From: Micrasema longulum
Taxonomy: Eukaryota > Arthropoda > Insecta > Trichoptera > Brachycentridae
Direction of reading: 5' to 3'
Assembly (NCBI GenBank): GCA_022494885.1
Contig: JAGVSM010002887.1
Span: 1-64,000, forward strand
Length of the DNA stretch: 64,000 nucleotides
In this document: piece after piece, positions 44,343 through 57,100 of the stretch
Layout of the letters: each line of letters starts with the position of its first letter
How positions within the stretch are numbered: position 1 is the stretch's first letter
The notes under the pieces: model-generated
What the model was told of the DNA's origin: nothing
The model's input: only the letters and a program-made list of their open reading frames with translations
Databases searched by the model: none
Program-made: the position numbers and the translations under genes

Positions 44343-45838
44343 CAGTAAAACCTCGTTTTTACGTTCCTCAATTTCACATTTTCCCCCTTTTTACACCGAA
44401 ATGATCAGGACAAATTTTTCTTCTTACATTTTCATACAAATATTCCCCCCAATTATTATATTATCATAATATATTCAATTATCATAACCCCGGTTTTACG
44501 TTTAAATTTTTTCGGAATTCATTTGATATGTCAAAAAATCCAAAATTATGTCGTAATAATGATACTATGGCCCGCACTACACCGTGTGTGCCACGCGAAT
44601 ACGCGGTAAACAACTAATAAAGAATAAATTATTGTCTTAACCTAAATTCAATGCAGGTGCAGTGTAATTGACCTTTTTGTCCAAGCGTCTTCCTTTAGGG
44701 TTAGTCTTAGTTTTCATTTGAACAAAAACGTCATATTGACGTACAAATCATGATACACAGTCGACAAACATTTAGAAACAATAAAGTTTTAATATCATTA
44801 AATTGCGATGTTTAAAACATAACAATAGAAATATTTAAAGTTATAAAAAAGATAGTTAAAGCGAGCTATGAGTTATTTTTCGTGATGCCATAGAATGAAA
44901 AAAAAGTGATACCGTGTAAATAAAATTTCCCTACATTTAGGGGAAAAATTATTTTATGTTATTTTATGCAAATTCAAAATTCTACTTTTGTTTTTTTTTT
45001 ATTTACACATAAAATAATTTATATCTTACTGACTTTTAGACTGACATTCAGTACAGCCCTAATTGCTTTCGAAAAGGCTGGTCTGAAAAAGTCAATAAGA
45101 TATTGTTTTAAATTAAATATGACAACCAGAATTATCTTCTTTTTTCAAAAAAAGAGAATACAATTCTATAAAAAAAGGCTTCAACTAAAGTATTTCAATA
45201 TTTTTTAATTTTTTTAAAGTATTACCGAATGCATAATTTTAAGTGTAAATTAAAGAAAATGTCACAAAAATGTATATGATTTAAAATGCTTGTATTTTTT
45301 TTCAAAAACAAAAAATTAACATTTGGCCGTGGCCACTTTTATGTTAAATGTATTATCTTCAAATTATCACAACAAATTTATGTTCAATATATAGTCTTTA
45401 TTGAGATCCCAGATACCTAAGTTCAGTCTAAATTTGAAATGGCGTAATCTGCCGGTATAAAAGTAATTATATTTTAGTTACATAAAACTTTTGAGCATAT
45501 TTTTTAACAGAAATACCTTTAAAACATATTGTTTTTATCTAATTGATGTGTTTTTGTTTTTGTATTATTGCCCGATTAAAAAAAAACATTCATTTTAAAA
45601 TGGCAAAATCGGATGATTTCGTAATTTTGCATTCGTTTTTCCCGACTACATCCTCCACTTATCACCATTTTTACAATTTTTCTGGAAGTATATGTACACT
45701 ATAGTGTAGAAAATAAATTTTATTTTGGTGTAATTCTTATTTTTTCCATACATTTTTCATTTCCTCACTTTTGCGTTTTCCTCGGTTTTACACTTTTTTT
45801 CTTGATCCCTTGAAAAACGTAAAAAGAGTGTTTTACTG
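44343..45838. mobile_element. pogo/Tigger-like non-autonomous element, copy 1
   Basis: Left end CAGTAAAACCTCGTTTTTAC and right end (inverted) CAGTAAAACACTCTTTTTAC, each next to TA. The CAGTAAAACCTCGTTTT-type end resembles pogo/Tigger TIRs. The internal 1.45 kb has no transposase ORF. The first ~320 bp recurs at 63675. Confidence 0.78.
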
Positions 45839-46232
45839 TATTTTTTTATAGAAATTAAAAGGTGACAAATTATTGTAAGAATTCTACATTTTTTTTACTA
45901 GTCTCAGCATTTGAGAAAGTATCAATAGAGTATTAAAAAAAAACTGAAAATTTGAATGGTCTAATCTTGAAGTCTAAATCTGAAACTTGTTTAGGCCGTA
46001 CGACTACAACCAAACCTAATTTAACATGTCACTTGTTATTTTTTTAAAAAAGAACAATCATATTTACAATGTTTTACTAGCAATTAACATGTATTTTGAG
46101 AATTGACAAATTTATTATTATGATGAAGTGCCCTTTGAAACAACTTACATATACATACTATGCTAAATTAATTAAAACTGGCAATGTCAATGGCATAGAT
46201 TATAATTGAAATATCATTGATTAAAAAAAATA

Positions 46233-46522
46233 CAATAGAACTCCATTTATCCAAACTCCACTCATCTGTATTGCCTAATATCCGGATATTTATTATGAAA
46301 TGAAGAATAAAGGAAATGTTAAGTTGTGTTTATTCATCAAAGCAATTAATTTTGTTGGACATTTTTAAGTAAGTTTTTAATGTGATTCCAGCTCTCTGTA
46401 TTATTTCAAAAGCATTAAAAAAGTGATATTAGAGTAAATTTTATGTTTTCTTTCAAAACGTTACCATAATTGAATGGTTAATCCAACTTTTCTAACTAAC
46501 CCAGATAATTGTAGTTTTACTG
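46233..46522. mobile_element. Small pogo-like MITE
   Basis: Ends CAATAGAACTCCATTTATCC and (inverted) CAGTAAAACTACAATTATCT with TA on both sides; 290 bp, no ORF. TIRs share the CARTARAACT-AT-TATC pattern of Tigger-type elements. Confidence 0.6.
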
Positions 46523-47163
46523 TATAATCAATCTGATACATTACATTTAAAGGGATTTTTGGAATGTATGTCGTATTTTTGTTTAAAATAACGCCAGAAT
46601 GCAAAAAATATTATGTAAATACATGTTTTATAGTCAAATATATAAAACAATGAAAATTATAATTTGCTTCATCCCATTCGTTTTAAATCAGTCCATCAGA
46701 TGGTTCATATTTTGAACATACAATGTTACAGGGAGCTAACTACAGTAAGATTATGCATAAAACTATCGAAGCAATTATTTTATAAATCGCCAGTCCAGAG
46801 TAAAAACTCACTAACTGCAATTTTCAGATTTGTCATCTTTGTTTTTATCCAATGCCATAACTATTAAAATTTGCATATTACCTATCTTACAAGAGTTTTT
46901 ACAAACATTACAATTTCATAATCAACTTCTGGAATTCTTAATAACTTATTTTCCATATAAGTATTTGCTTAAAGAAAATAATTTAATAACAGTGTACAGA
47001 AATACTGTTTGTCAGATAATGAATTTTTGCTTCGGACCGACAAAGTACAATAAATGAAAATTAAATTTCAACAGATACTACAAACTTAAGACAGTTAATG
47101 AATACATTTAAGATATAATTTCAAGAAATGTGTAAAATTATAATCTACCTGATATAATATATT

Positions 47164-47445
47164 GTCGCTGTGCCTGCAGAAACCAACAAACATATAGCGT
47201 AAATTCCAGTATCCACTAATTCGCGCACAAAAAAAACCAGCTTAGATATATGGACATTTCCAGAACAAAAGTTCTGTAATCTACATTTTCACAATAAAAT
47301 AATTAAATGCTATAAATAGCATATGTAAACATAGTCAAATTTTCAACCTACAAAATATTTTTTTGCATAATTATAATAAACATTGAGACCTGTAATCCTG
47401 TAAAACAGTTGTTTTTCATTTGCCGGTTTTCGCAGGCACAGCAAC
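47164..47445. mobile_element. MITE with GTYGCTGTGCCTGC ends
   Basis: GTCGCTGTGCCTGCAGAAAC left, inverted GTTGCTGTGCCTGCGAAAAC right, 282 bp, no ORF. Confidence 0.65.
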
Positions 47446-50400
47446 TCTGTGTATATTCTATAACTTGTGTTAAAGGCTAGTTAGAATTCACAATGACTTT
47501 TTCGACTGCGTGGCTGATATTTTAGTTATCTTAGTGCAATAAAATTTGTTTTAAAAATATTGTATTGCAAAGTGTAATTAGTTAAAGTAGAGAGTTACTA
47601 AGCAAACATTTTTGGTGCTTTTTCCGAATCTTGTAGCTATATAAAAACAATTCAAATATTGATATCGTCACATTGATAACAGAAACTTAATATTGTTTTT
47701 GTTCTATAACAATGTTCGTAAGTATATGGATATTATTACTGGCCATAAAACATAATTAACTATTTATTATTCTAAGAATATTCATACATAATGATAAAAA
47801 TATTTCACAAAAACTCTGTAACAATAATCTCAGAAAAATCCTAGACATAATGAGAAATCCCTTATAGGTAAGGTAGGAAAGAGTAAAAATATATATAATT
47901 ATATATTTTTGTAAAAAAGCAACTATGTTCATGAAGATTACTATGAAGGTTTTTATAAAATAACAAAAGTGAAATTTAAAAAATATTTTTTCTAATTTTA
48001 TTTTCAATACATTATGATTTATTTAATAGCTCATAAAACAAAACCTGCAATGAAATAAATCACTTGAATAATTTGCGGATGTTCATAAAGAATGTTTACT
48101 TATATAGTTTTAAAAAAACAAAAAGGTATTTGTCAAAGTGCCTCTGATGTTAAAGTTTTCTAAAATAAAATGATTTGATTGGTCAACGAAGAAGTCTAAA
48201 TGTCATTGTTTTATAATAATTCTGACTTTAATACTATATCTTTGCATGTATGTTTGAACATCCTTATATTTTATCTTTTTAATGCTGTAGTGCACTCGTA
48301 AATGTTAGCAGGAAGCATAAACAGCACACAGAAAGAAAACGCTATCAACATCTATTGTATGTCGGTGAAAATCTACAAATTCTAATATGCTTATGCTTTT
48401 AATACTATGTACTAAGTCCAATTATTGTTGTATTCATTATTTTTATTGCACTTTGTTGTATAACTTGTGATTGTATGTAACAATTGAATGCTATAATATA
48501 GTTCATTCTTAATATGACCAATATGATGTCAAAGGCCTTAAATATTTATCAAATGAAAAAAAAGTAATTTTATATCCATATACAATATACATAGTTATTT
48601 CACAAAGTTTTTTTTTTCAAATTAAAAAATAAACATGTTTTACGTAGGCAGGATTTTTTAATGACAATTAAATAATGTGTATTGCAAACATTTCAGATTA
48701 AGCAATATAAGAGTAATGTAGGGATACAATGTGTTTGATTATAATATCGAAAGGCCATTAAATTTTAAAGATAGAACATTTACTATATGGTGCCATTTTT
48801 TAAAAAAATATATAAATATTTGCGTTTCTACTTATAATTTAGCAAAATATTTTAATTCAGAGACTTCCATGTACATAATCATATATAACAATTAGACAAT
48901 GATTTATGGAAGAGCGGAGAGCAAACCTCTGATACCTGACGAGTCCATGACACTACTATTGGACCACAACCCTATTAAAATATCACGTATAATAGTACTC
49001 GTAATGAAAAACAAGATAATTCATTGTTTTCCACTATGAAGAATCTGTATCCTGCTACATTTGTCAGGCATGGATAATCAGATAATTCTCATTGCTAGAT
49101 TAAATTATGCTGAAAGCTGCTTTTAAAATCTGGGCAAATAAACAGGCCTGCGAAACAAATTGGGGCATTCAAATAAGCACTAATGATTTCAAATGAAATT
49201 ATAATTGATAATTTTCGTTGTAAATGACTCCACAATAAAATGTCTAATTTAATTATTAAATTGACCCTTAATATAAAAGGGTTGTTTTTAATTAAGTCAA
49301 ACTTGGTTATTACTAAGAAGATGAGACTGATTGAATTTTCTCATTATATGCATTACTCATTACAAAAGAAATGTTCTTTTTTAAAAATACAATCGCCATT
49401 GAATATTATCACTAAGTAAACAAATAAATATACATATTTCAAACAGATTAAAACAAACCGTTAAAAAAATTATAATAAAGCTTACAAACATAGTCATCAC
49501 ACGAAGACATGAAGTATATGTCACATGACACTGAATGTCGTAATTCAAACAAAAATACTGTTTAAAATGCATAAACAGGAATGTTTACAACATAAGAAAA
49601 TCTGAAAAACATTGTAAAAACCCCCAAAACAAGCATGTCATTCATAAACTACAAAATAAGTTATAAATTGTAATGAGGTGCCGAGCTGGTACTTATCAAG
49701 TTCAAAAAGCTTGGATTTTTTTACAAACAGGTATCTAATTGGAAAACACCAATCAGGTACTTGGATACCGATTAGGAGTATTTAATATATTTCTACTTAT
49801 TTTTTTTATGTAATAGCTGTATAATAAACGTAATCTGACTCCGGCACCGGGCGGCATCGGTCCTTTAAGTTAGCCGCCTGCTTGAATTTTATTGCTTAGG
49901 TTTTTATTTTGAAAATGATTGAATAACTTTTGTGCAATCGTTGACAATATTTTTGTTCACTATGTCCGAGAAGTAGCTTGTTATAAAAGTGAATAAATGT
50001 ATTGAGAAAACCATAAACTAAAATGCTTCCTCATTACATCCGAGATCTTGCTATTTCTGTGAGCATTATAACCAAGTTCGACTGTATCATTCTTCAAATT
50101 TAATTTTAATTCATCAATAATTCAAATAAAGAATAAGTATTACTTTAACATTAAATGATGCAGCAAAAATATCATATTATTTGTAACCACACTGTAAAAT
50201 GTAACTACAAACATATTTAAAGTAAACTAGTAAAGGCGGGTAAATAGTGATAACATTTTGCATTCATCCATAAAACAATAATAATATTTATATATTACGC
50301 AAGTCTTTCGACTAATTAAAAAAATACATCATATAAATAAGAAGAAAAATGTATTAGGTAAAAAAATTATTTATTTTTGATAAAGCTTAAGAAATGTTAT

Positions 50401-50699
50401 TTATCCATACTTTTTTTTACTTTATATTGACAATTTGTCATGTATGCGTGTGTCAATATAAATATCACATGCTATGAATTCACATTATGTGCTTAAAAAA
50501 AGCTCTAATAAACAAGCATAAAAAACATTATTAATTTTGTTGAGATATTTATTGGAATTAGAAAAATTGAATCATTGTTATTCATCAGTCATCGATCGCA
50601 ACAGTACCTTTAAAATATAATTTACTAGATGTATTCATCATAAAATCAAATGACCATTTTCTTATAGCTGACTATTTTCAAAAGATGAGAAGAGAGCGA
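47446..50699. other. Intergenic stretch before Herc4 3' end
   Basis: AT-rich with the family B SINE at 48815-48978; no coding signal. Confidence 0.4.
48815..48978 (-). mobile_element. SINE family B copy
   Basis: TATTTGCGTTTCTACTTATA tail, head CATGACACTACTATTGGACC and ACAACCC. Confidence 0.52.
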
Positions 50700-50997
50700 T
50701 ATGTGTTTACTGCTACTTTTATTTAGTTAAAATACCTATATTAATAAACAATAGAGGGACTTCGTTTTATACATGACTGTAACTTGCCTTAAGCATATCA
50801 AAGTTGAAAATAGTCATCTATAGGGAAAAGTCTCAAAGAAAAATATTTTTAACACCACATTCATAAAAACAACCGACAAATTTAATAACTTTTTAAACAA
50901 ATATTTATCAAATACATAATTCAGTAAAATTACATCAACAATAAAATAAATTCTCAGTACGAATGCAAGGGAAGTACGGCATAAGAAAGAAGGTATT
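50700..50997 (-). other. Herc4 3' UTR, candidate poly(A) signal
   Basis: AT-rich sequence after the stop. An AATAAA on the minus strand (TTTATT at 50718-50723) lies about 275 nt downstream of the stop; end point is a guess. Confidence 0.4.
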
Positions 50998-51150
50998 TTA
51001 CACAAGAGAGAATCCTTCAGTTTGTTGAATTGCTTGAAGTAATTTGTATTTAAGTTTCTCTTTGGTAGAATAGCGCGGGAGGTCCAACAAGTTGAAGCAA
51101 GTGTGCGCTACGGGAAGGTACTTGTCATCTGTAGTGGGTTGGATTGTTAT
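50998..51150 (-). CDS. Herc4: Herc4 last exon (catalytic Cys and C-terminus)
   Basis: Acceptor TCCTTTAG; 153 nt ending TAA at 50998-51000. Encodes [20 protein letters not shown] and [20 protein letters not shown], ending TEGFSLV. Cys in AHTCFN is the ubiquitin-accepting residue of HECT ligases. Confidence 0.95.
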   Translation of the reverse strand: MTIQPTTDDKYLPVAHTCFNLLDLPRYSTKEKLKYKLLQAIQQTEGFSLV

Positions 51151-54100
51151 CTAAAGGAAATTGATGTATGTTCATATTTCATGAGACTGAAGAAAATTTC
51201 ATTTAACATTACAAAGAACCTTTTTTATTTATTAATTACCAAGCCTCACCAAAATTATGCATGGGATTAAACATAAGAGGGCCTTTCTTATAAACCAAGT
51301 ATAAAATTATCCCTAGACATAGTGGTAGAATAAAGATGGTATAGTGAAAATTCTTATGAACCTCGCATAAACTTATGCTCGGTATATAGAGCTGGGATAG
51401 CAACCATAGAAACTTATTCCACGCTTATATCTGTCACCCGTCACATTTTTATTTTGTAAAATGGATTGTATTTATCTCGAATTTAAACAATTTATAAAAC
51501 ATGTCATCTTTCCAGAGACTTTAAAGTGAAATGTCATTTATGAATATAAAAATGATGGTTAAATTTACATTACATCCAAGTAAATTTTATTTGGCAGATA
51601 TTTTAACGATTCTTGTTATATTTTACAGTATTTATGGATAAAAGTTTTACTATACATGTGTATTTAAATTTATTAAATTAAAATATATACATCCTTTCAT
51701 TTAAACATTTATCAATGGCATATTTCAGTATGTAATTTATCAACTTTATGATCAGTGTGAATTAGTGCAATATCTAAGAATTGTCTTTCTACAATTATTA
51801 TGTATTGAATGAATATTCTCTTTCAAAAGTCTCATGATGCCCTGAAAAAATAGTTTATAAACAGTTTTTTCATTTATTTGAAATTCCAAATATAAAACAC
51901 CACAATAATCAAATAATACATCAATAAATAATAATATAATTGTCGAATTTGATAAAATTGATAGAATTATATTTCATTAGTAACGCTCAATATTTGTTTA
52001 GTTTAGCGCACACGACTTGTTCATAAATATGCACAAAAATGTGACATAGTCATAAAATAAATGATGGAATAAAAGTAGTATAATTATTCTAGGTCATAAA
52101 TATTTTTATAAGCAACCTTTTTCTTATACCGGGTATAGTTATTCCAATGATTCCATTCCATATTTTTCGGACCATAAGATGCACTCTTTCACTCTGGAAA
52201 TTCAACCAAAAATTGGTGTGCATTTTATGGTCCTATGCGTCTTATCGTCCGCAAAATACAGTATGTTGATATAAGGAAATCCAATGAGGTCCGGGAAAAC
52301 ATTGATCCATTTAAATACACCAAAGACTAAGAAATGTTCAAAACAATGGGCTTTTCTCGGTAAAATGGCGTGGAAGAAGGTCAAAGTGACTTTTTGGAAA
52401 TTGAGGTTAAAGTCAGAGAAGAATATTCTTCAGAAAGTATGAAAGAAAAAACAGGTTTGAATTTTTGAAATAATTTTAACTTACCACAATGGCTTTCATC
52501 CCTTGAATGGGTATACGGTCGCTACCCGTGAGGAACAGCAGGAAGTTCCTCTTGTCCTTGTCAGGCAGCTCGTGCAGCACCTCCCAGAAGGCCCGAATGT
52601 TAGGGTCCCCGCTGCTATAGCCGCCCTTGTACTGAGCGCCCTCCTCCAGCGCCTGCCAGTCGTACTCCTCGTTCCCCGCCACCACAGCCATCAGCTCATG
52701 CGGCTGGAACAGCTTGAGGACCCGACCTCCGCAAACCTGAGTACCAGTAAACACAATGCAAGTCTTTGGCATCCAAACACACTTTATTTCCAATGTAGAT
52801 TTTTGGGTCCCAAAATATTCAATGTTTTACCCGAACATTGTAAAACCATGACCCGAATTTACTTTGCAGATTTGGGCTCGGAGGGGGAGATTTAGCAAAC
52901 TGAGAACTCTCGCCTTCCACACAATAGCCAGGCTCTTTATAGACCTGGCTTGGAGGGCGAGAACTATTCACGGGTACCCGTCACAATAGATCTTCACAGG
53001 TCGCAGTGACGTCAGGAACTTGTATAGGGCTGACCCCCACCTTAAGAATAAGAATAAGAATGACCCAGATTGAATTTGCAAAAAAATGGTTACTAGATTC
53101 GGGTAGAGAAAAGTCATAAAAATTGCTAAAACACATTTATCCATACTAACATTATAAACGTGAAAGTGTGGTTGTCTGTTTTTTGTTCCTTCACATCTCT
53201 ACGGATCAACTAGATATTTTGCATAGGGATAGACGGAGGGCTGAGAAGTGCCATGCTCTCCGGCTATCTTATCTACGTATCTATTTACTTTTTATCTCAA
53301 AATTAAAAAAGTACACTACAAAATAACGTTTTATGGCAACAATGAGCAAATTATTTGCAAATGAGTAGGCGGTAAGGCAGGTTGCCAAAAACAATAGATA
53401 TGAAATTAATTCTTTACATTTCGAAAATAAAATGAGACATGATAATAAGGGTTGGCACTGCATCAGCCATAACAACTATGTTGCCAGAACTATTCTTTAG
53501 ATCATAGTGTATTTAAGTGTATATATACATTTTATGTACTATAGTCCAAAATGGCAAGTGTTACCTTGTAGAAGCCGATGTAAAATGCTTGAAATTTGTT
53601 CCTAATTGAAGAGTTGAAGATAAAATCCACATACAAGTCCACAAACTCCTCCTTATTGCTCTGAGTGACAGGAATATTACTTCCATTTTCTTTCAGTGGA
53701 TGAACACGAGTCTCACCAAATACTTCTCGTGATATCTCAAAATTCAAACTGAACACCTGAAATTCAGAACCATATTTAAACAACATACATATGTAACACT
53801 ATTAATAAAAATTAATATATTGAAAGTAATTTGTCAATGCAGATACCTCTTCTAGATTGTTTTCGCTATATTGTAATAAGCTTTTGAGAGAGTTGGCTAC
53901 CACTGGATCAAGGTGTGCCAAATCTTCAAGGGACAAAGGAGCTCCCAGTAACTTCTTGTAGAGAGCCAGGGGAAAAGGCACATTAATTATGGTGAAGTTA
54001 TAGATGGCAAGACCACAAATCACACCTACAAATAGATCAAAATATTACACTTCATGGAGAACCCGGATTTGTTTTTTTTAAAGACAAGTTACTTTATGTT

Positions 54101-57100
54101 ATTTCAATGCAAATTTACTTATTTATTTCTTGCATTTCAAATACTAATTATTATTTATACCAGTGGTTAGGAACAATCATACCATTCCACAAATCTAAAT
54201 AATTACTAACCAAAATATGTACTTTATGTTTATTTCTTTGTAAAATATTATGCAACTATAGTAGTTGTAAAATCTTTAAGATTTTTACCAATAAGTTGGT
54301 ACATATCCTCTTCTTCAAAGGAGTCCTCGGCAAACCAGACCAGATGGGTATCAGGGTAATGATGGAACATTCCATACTTAGGATCCAGGATTTCCCTCAA
54401 TAGAAGCAAGAAGAATTCCTTGCGTACACCTCCCGCGTCCTCTGCCTCTTCCCCGGTGAACTTAACCTGAGTAAAAAGACCAACATTTACTACATAAGAT
54501 TATATGAAACTCGAAACAAGATTTACTATAGTTGATTTAAATTGTGTAAGAAGACATAAGTGAGGCCAGAAATGTCTCAGCTTTTAGAACAGCGAATCAA
54601 TTTTATATTTTTTAAAAAAGAAAATTTAGAGTGTTACCACACCGATCGATCGATGTTGAGTGAGATCAGTCAAAGTCGATCGACGGTTCCTGCTACACCA
54701 AATTGATTGATCGATATTTTGTCGACTGATATTCATCGATTAGCCAAAACTACCACACCACTCGATCGACATTGATTGAGTTGTGTTTGTGTTACTGTTT
54801 TGAAATTTGATCAATTATAAGTGTGTAAGTGTTCAGTATTAGTTTGTTAATTAATAGTAATCATTTTTGTAACTGAATTTATTTATACTAACTAACAAAA
54901 CATAATATAATCAAATTTAATACATACACGAGTGCATCATATCCAAAAATTAAATTAAATCCTGAAATTCATGTTTGTGTTCTAAACAGTGGAAAAAAAT
55001 GGGTTTAACATGTACAAAATGTGACCTCGTCAAGACTTTGTTAAGCAGAATATTATGATAGACTAAAGCGTCAGAACTTTTATACCAACCGTTAAGAAGA
55101 ATGTAAAATCTTGAAAGAAACATAGTGTTCTAAAGATGACTAAAATTTACATTACAATTTTTTTTTTATGAGAATTTTTATACCCATGATCACAAGTTGA
55201 CTGTCTCACCTTCTCTTATCCATTTTGGGACTAGTGAAATAGGCAATCTTCTTCGTTTAAGAGAGAGAAGTCTGTTACATTTCATCATCATTCCCTTTCC
55301 ACACCCAGTGGTGCATAGGGCACGACATTGATATACCAATCGCGAGTATCTTGATATTTTTTAATTAAATAAAGGTAAGATGATCAATCTTACGCTTCAG
55401 ACGCCAGTCTAGGTACTATGAAATATTCTTGTGCAAAAACTATTTCAAATAAATATTTCGTGTCAACTATGTCGGGAATCAAACCTGAGATCTCTTGCAT
55501 GGTTGGCAAATGCACTGACAAATACACCACGAGGCCGACATCTACATTTCTGTCTTACAAAACTATTAATGACATCATCATAGTCCAAAGATAATTGTTC
55601 CGGACGCGTAATAGAGAATAATAAAAATGCATATATATAATCAAATAACTAGGTAGAACCCCCGGTATATGTACAGAACTGAGTGCTAGGCTCTCAATAA
55701 AGATAAAGTATTCACTTTCGAGCCTGGCCTCAGTATTACCGGGGCAAAATATAGCTAGAAACATATAAAATGTAGAATAAAAATTATGATCATCATGTTG
55801 TGCGTGTCGCGGCTGCCAACGAAATAGCCCGTACGGACGTTAAACGCCCGTATTTACGCCACCTGCGGCCGGCGGCATGTAGTGAGTGGCGGGGGAGAGC
55901 TACCCCCACCACTCCCAGGCAGCCACGGGGCCCGACGCGCATCGCTTTATAAGGCGTGTAACCGACTAAATAAATTTAGTCGAGTTCCTAACTCTGAACA
56001 GTTCAGACGTGTTTTATTCCGTTCTCTGCCCTGTTCGCCCTCCTGCACTTCGCTCTTCGCTCCGCTCTGCCTGCTGACTGCCTTCGCCTCTCTACACCAC
56101 TTGGACCGGGTGGAAAGTCCTTTTCAGGGCTATTGAGGTTGACTTGCGGTCGGCGCAGCTGTGCTCCTACCTTCCGACTTTGTCTTTGACTCTGTCTGGG
56201 AGGGCGGCTTCCCACTTACGCCGGGAAGCTTGACTGTGGCAGACGCGGGTGACGAACCAGCGCACAAACACGTGATAACGCGTACATTACAATAATAACT
56301 CTGATTCGATGTTAAGTATTTCAAGCAAATTAAATCAGTTATCAGACAGTGTTGCGTTGAGCGAAGGTAGTTTTTCACTTCCTTTTGGTAAGAAAAGCTC
56401 AGTTTACCACCGCAGTTGCCAGTGGTAAACTGAGCCATCGATACGTACATTAATTACGTAATGTCAATGTTAGGCAAAATTATTTATAGCTCTTTATTGT
56501 TATAATTATTTTATTTTTTTGCACAACAGGCAAGGAGGCCCCATTACAGTGGTGAATTACAGCGTAGAACACCCCGACTTGAGAAAAATCTAATTCAATT
56601 TTGTGTTCTCACCAGAAATCAAATCCGGAACCTTCCATGTGTGTCAAGCGTCTTAACCGCTACAGCCAAGAGGCCGCCAATTTCTTAGAACCTTTAAAAT
56701 TACATTGGCTGTTTTCCGTCTTTAGCTATGGTAATTGAATATGATCGCAGATTAATACATTCTTGCACAAACCATTGTTCCAAATCTCCAGAATATATAA
56801 TTATCAAGAAATATGCTTTGTTTTGAACTTCCTTGATAGATTTTACCAAATTGCTTAAAAATTAAAAATTTAAATATTTTTTTGTATACATGTTTTTTGA
56901 AGTTATGCTATAAGACTGTATGATGAGATATCATAATGAGGTGGAAATGAGGTATGTATTACTTCTGTTATGATTTTTCCTTATTTCTCTCGTTAATAGT
57001 TAAAATGTGCACAATGTTAAAATAATAATATTGACAACAAGTTTTTAGGTTTTGTTATCTTTTTCTTAATAGGAAAAAACATAATGCAATTTATTGTGTT

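Noticed and set aside
49381..49572. 63-codon minus-strand frame
   Set aside because: AT-rich, hydrophobic by composition, no neighbours or motifs.
52503..52895. 130-codon plus-strand frame
   Set aside because: Antisense shadow of the Herc4 HECT exon at 52485-52736.
56000..56012. AGTTCAGACGTGT identical to part of a sequencing adaptor
   Set aside because: Only 13 bases match and neighbouring adaptor sequence is absent, so contamination or chimera is not supported.
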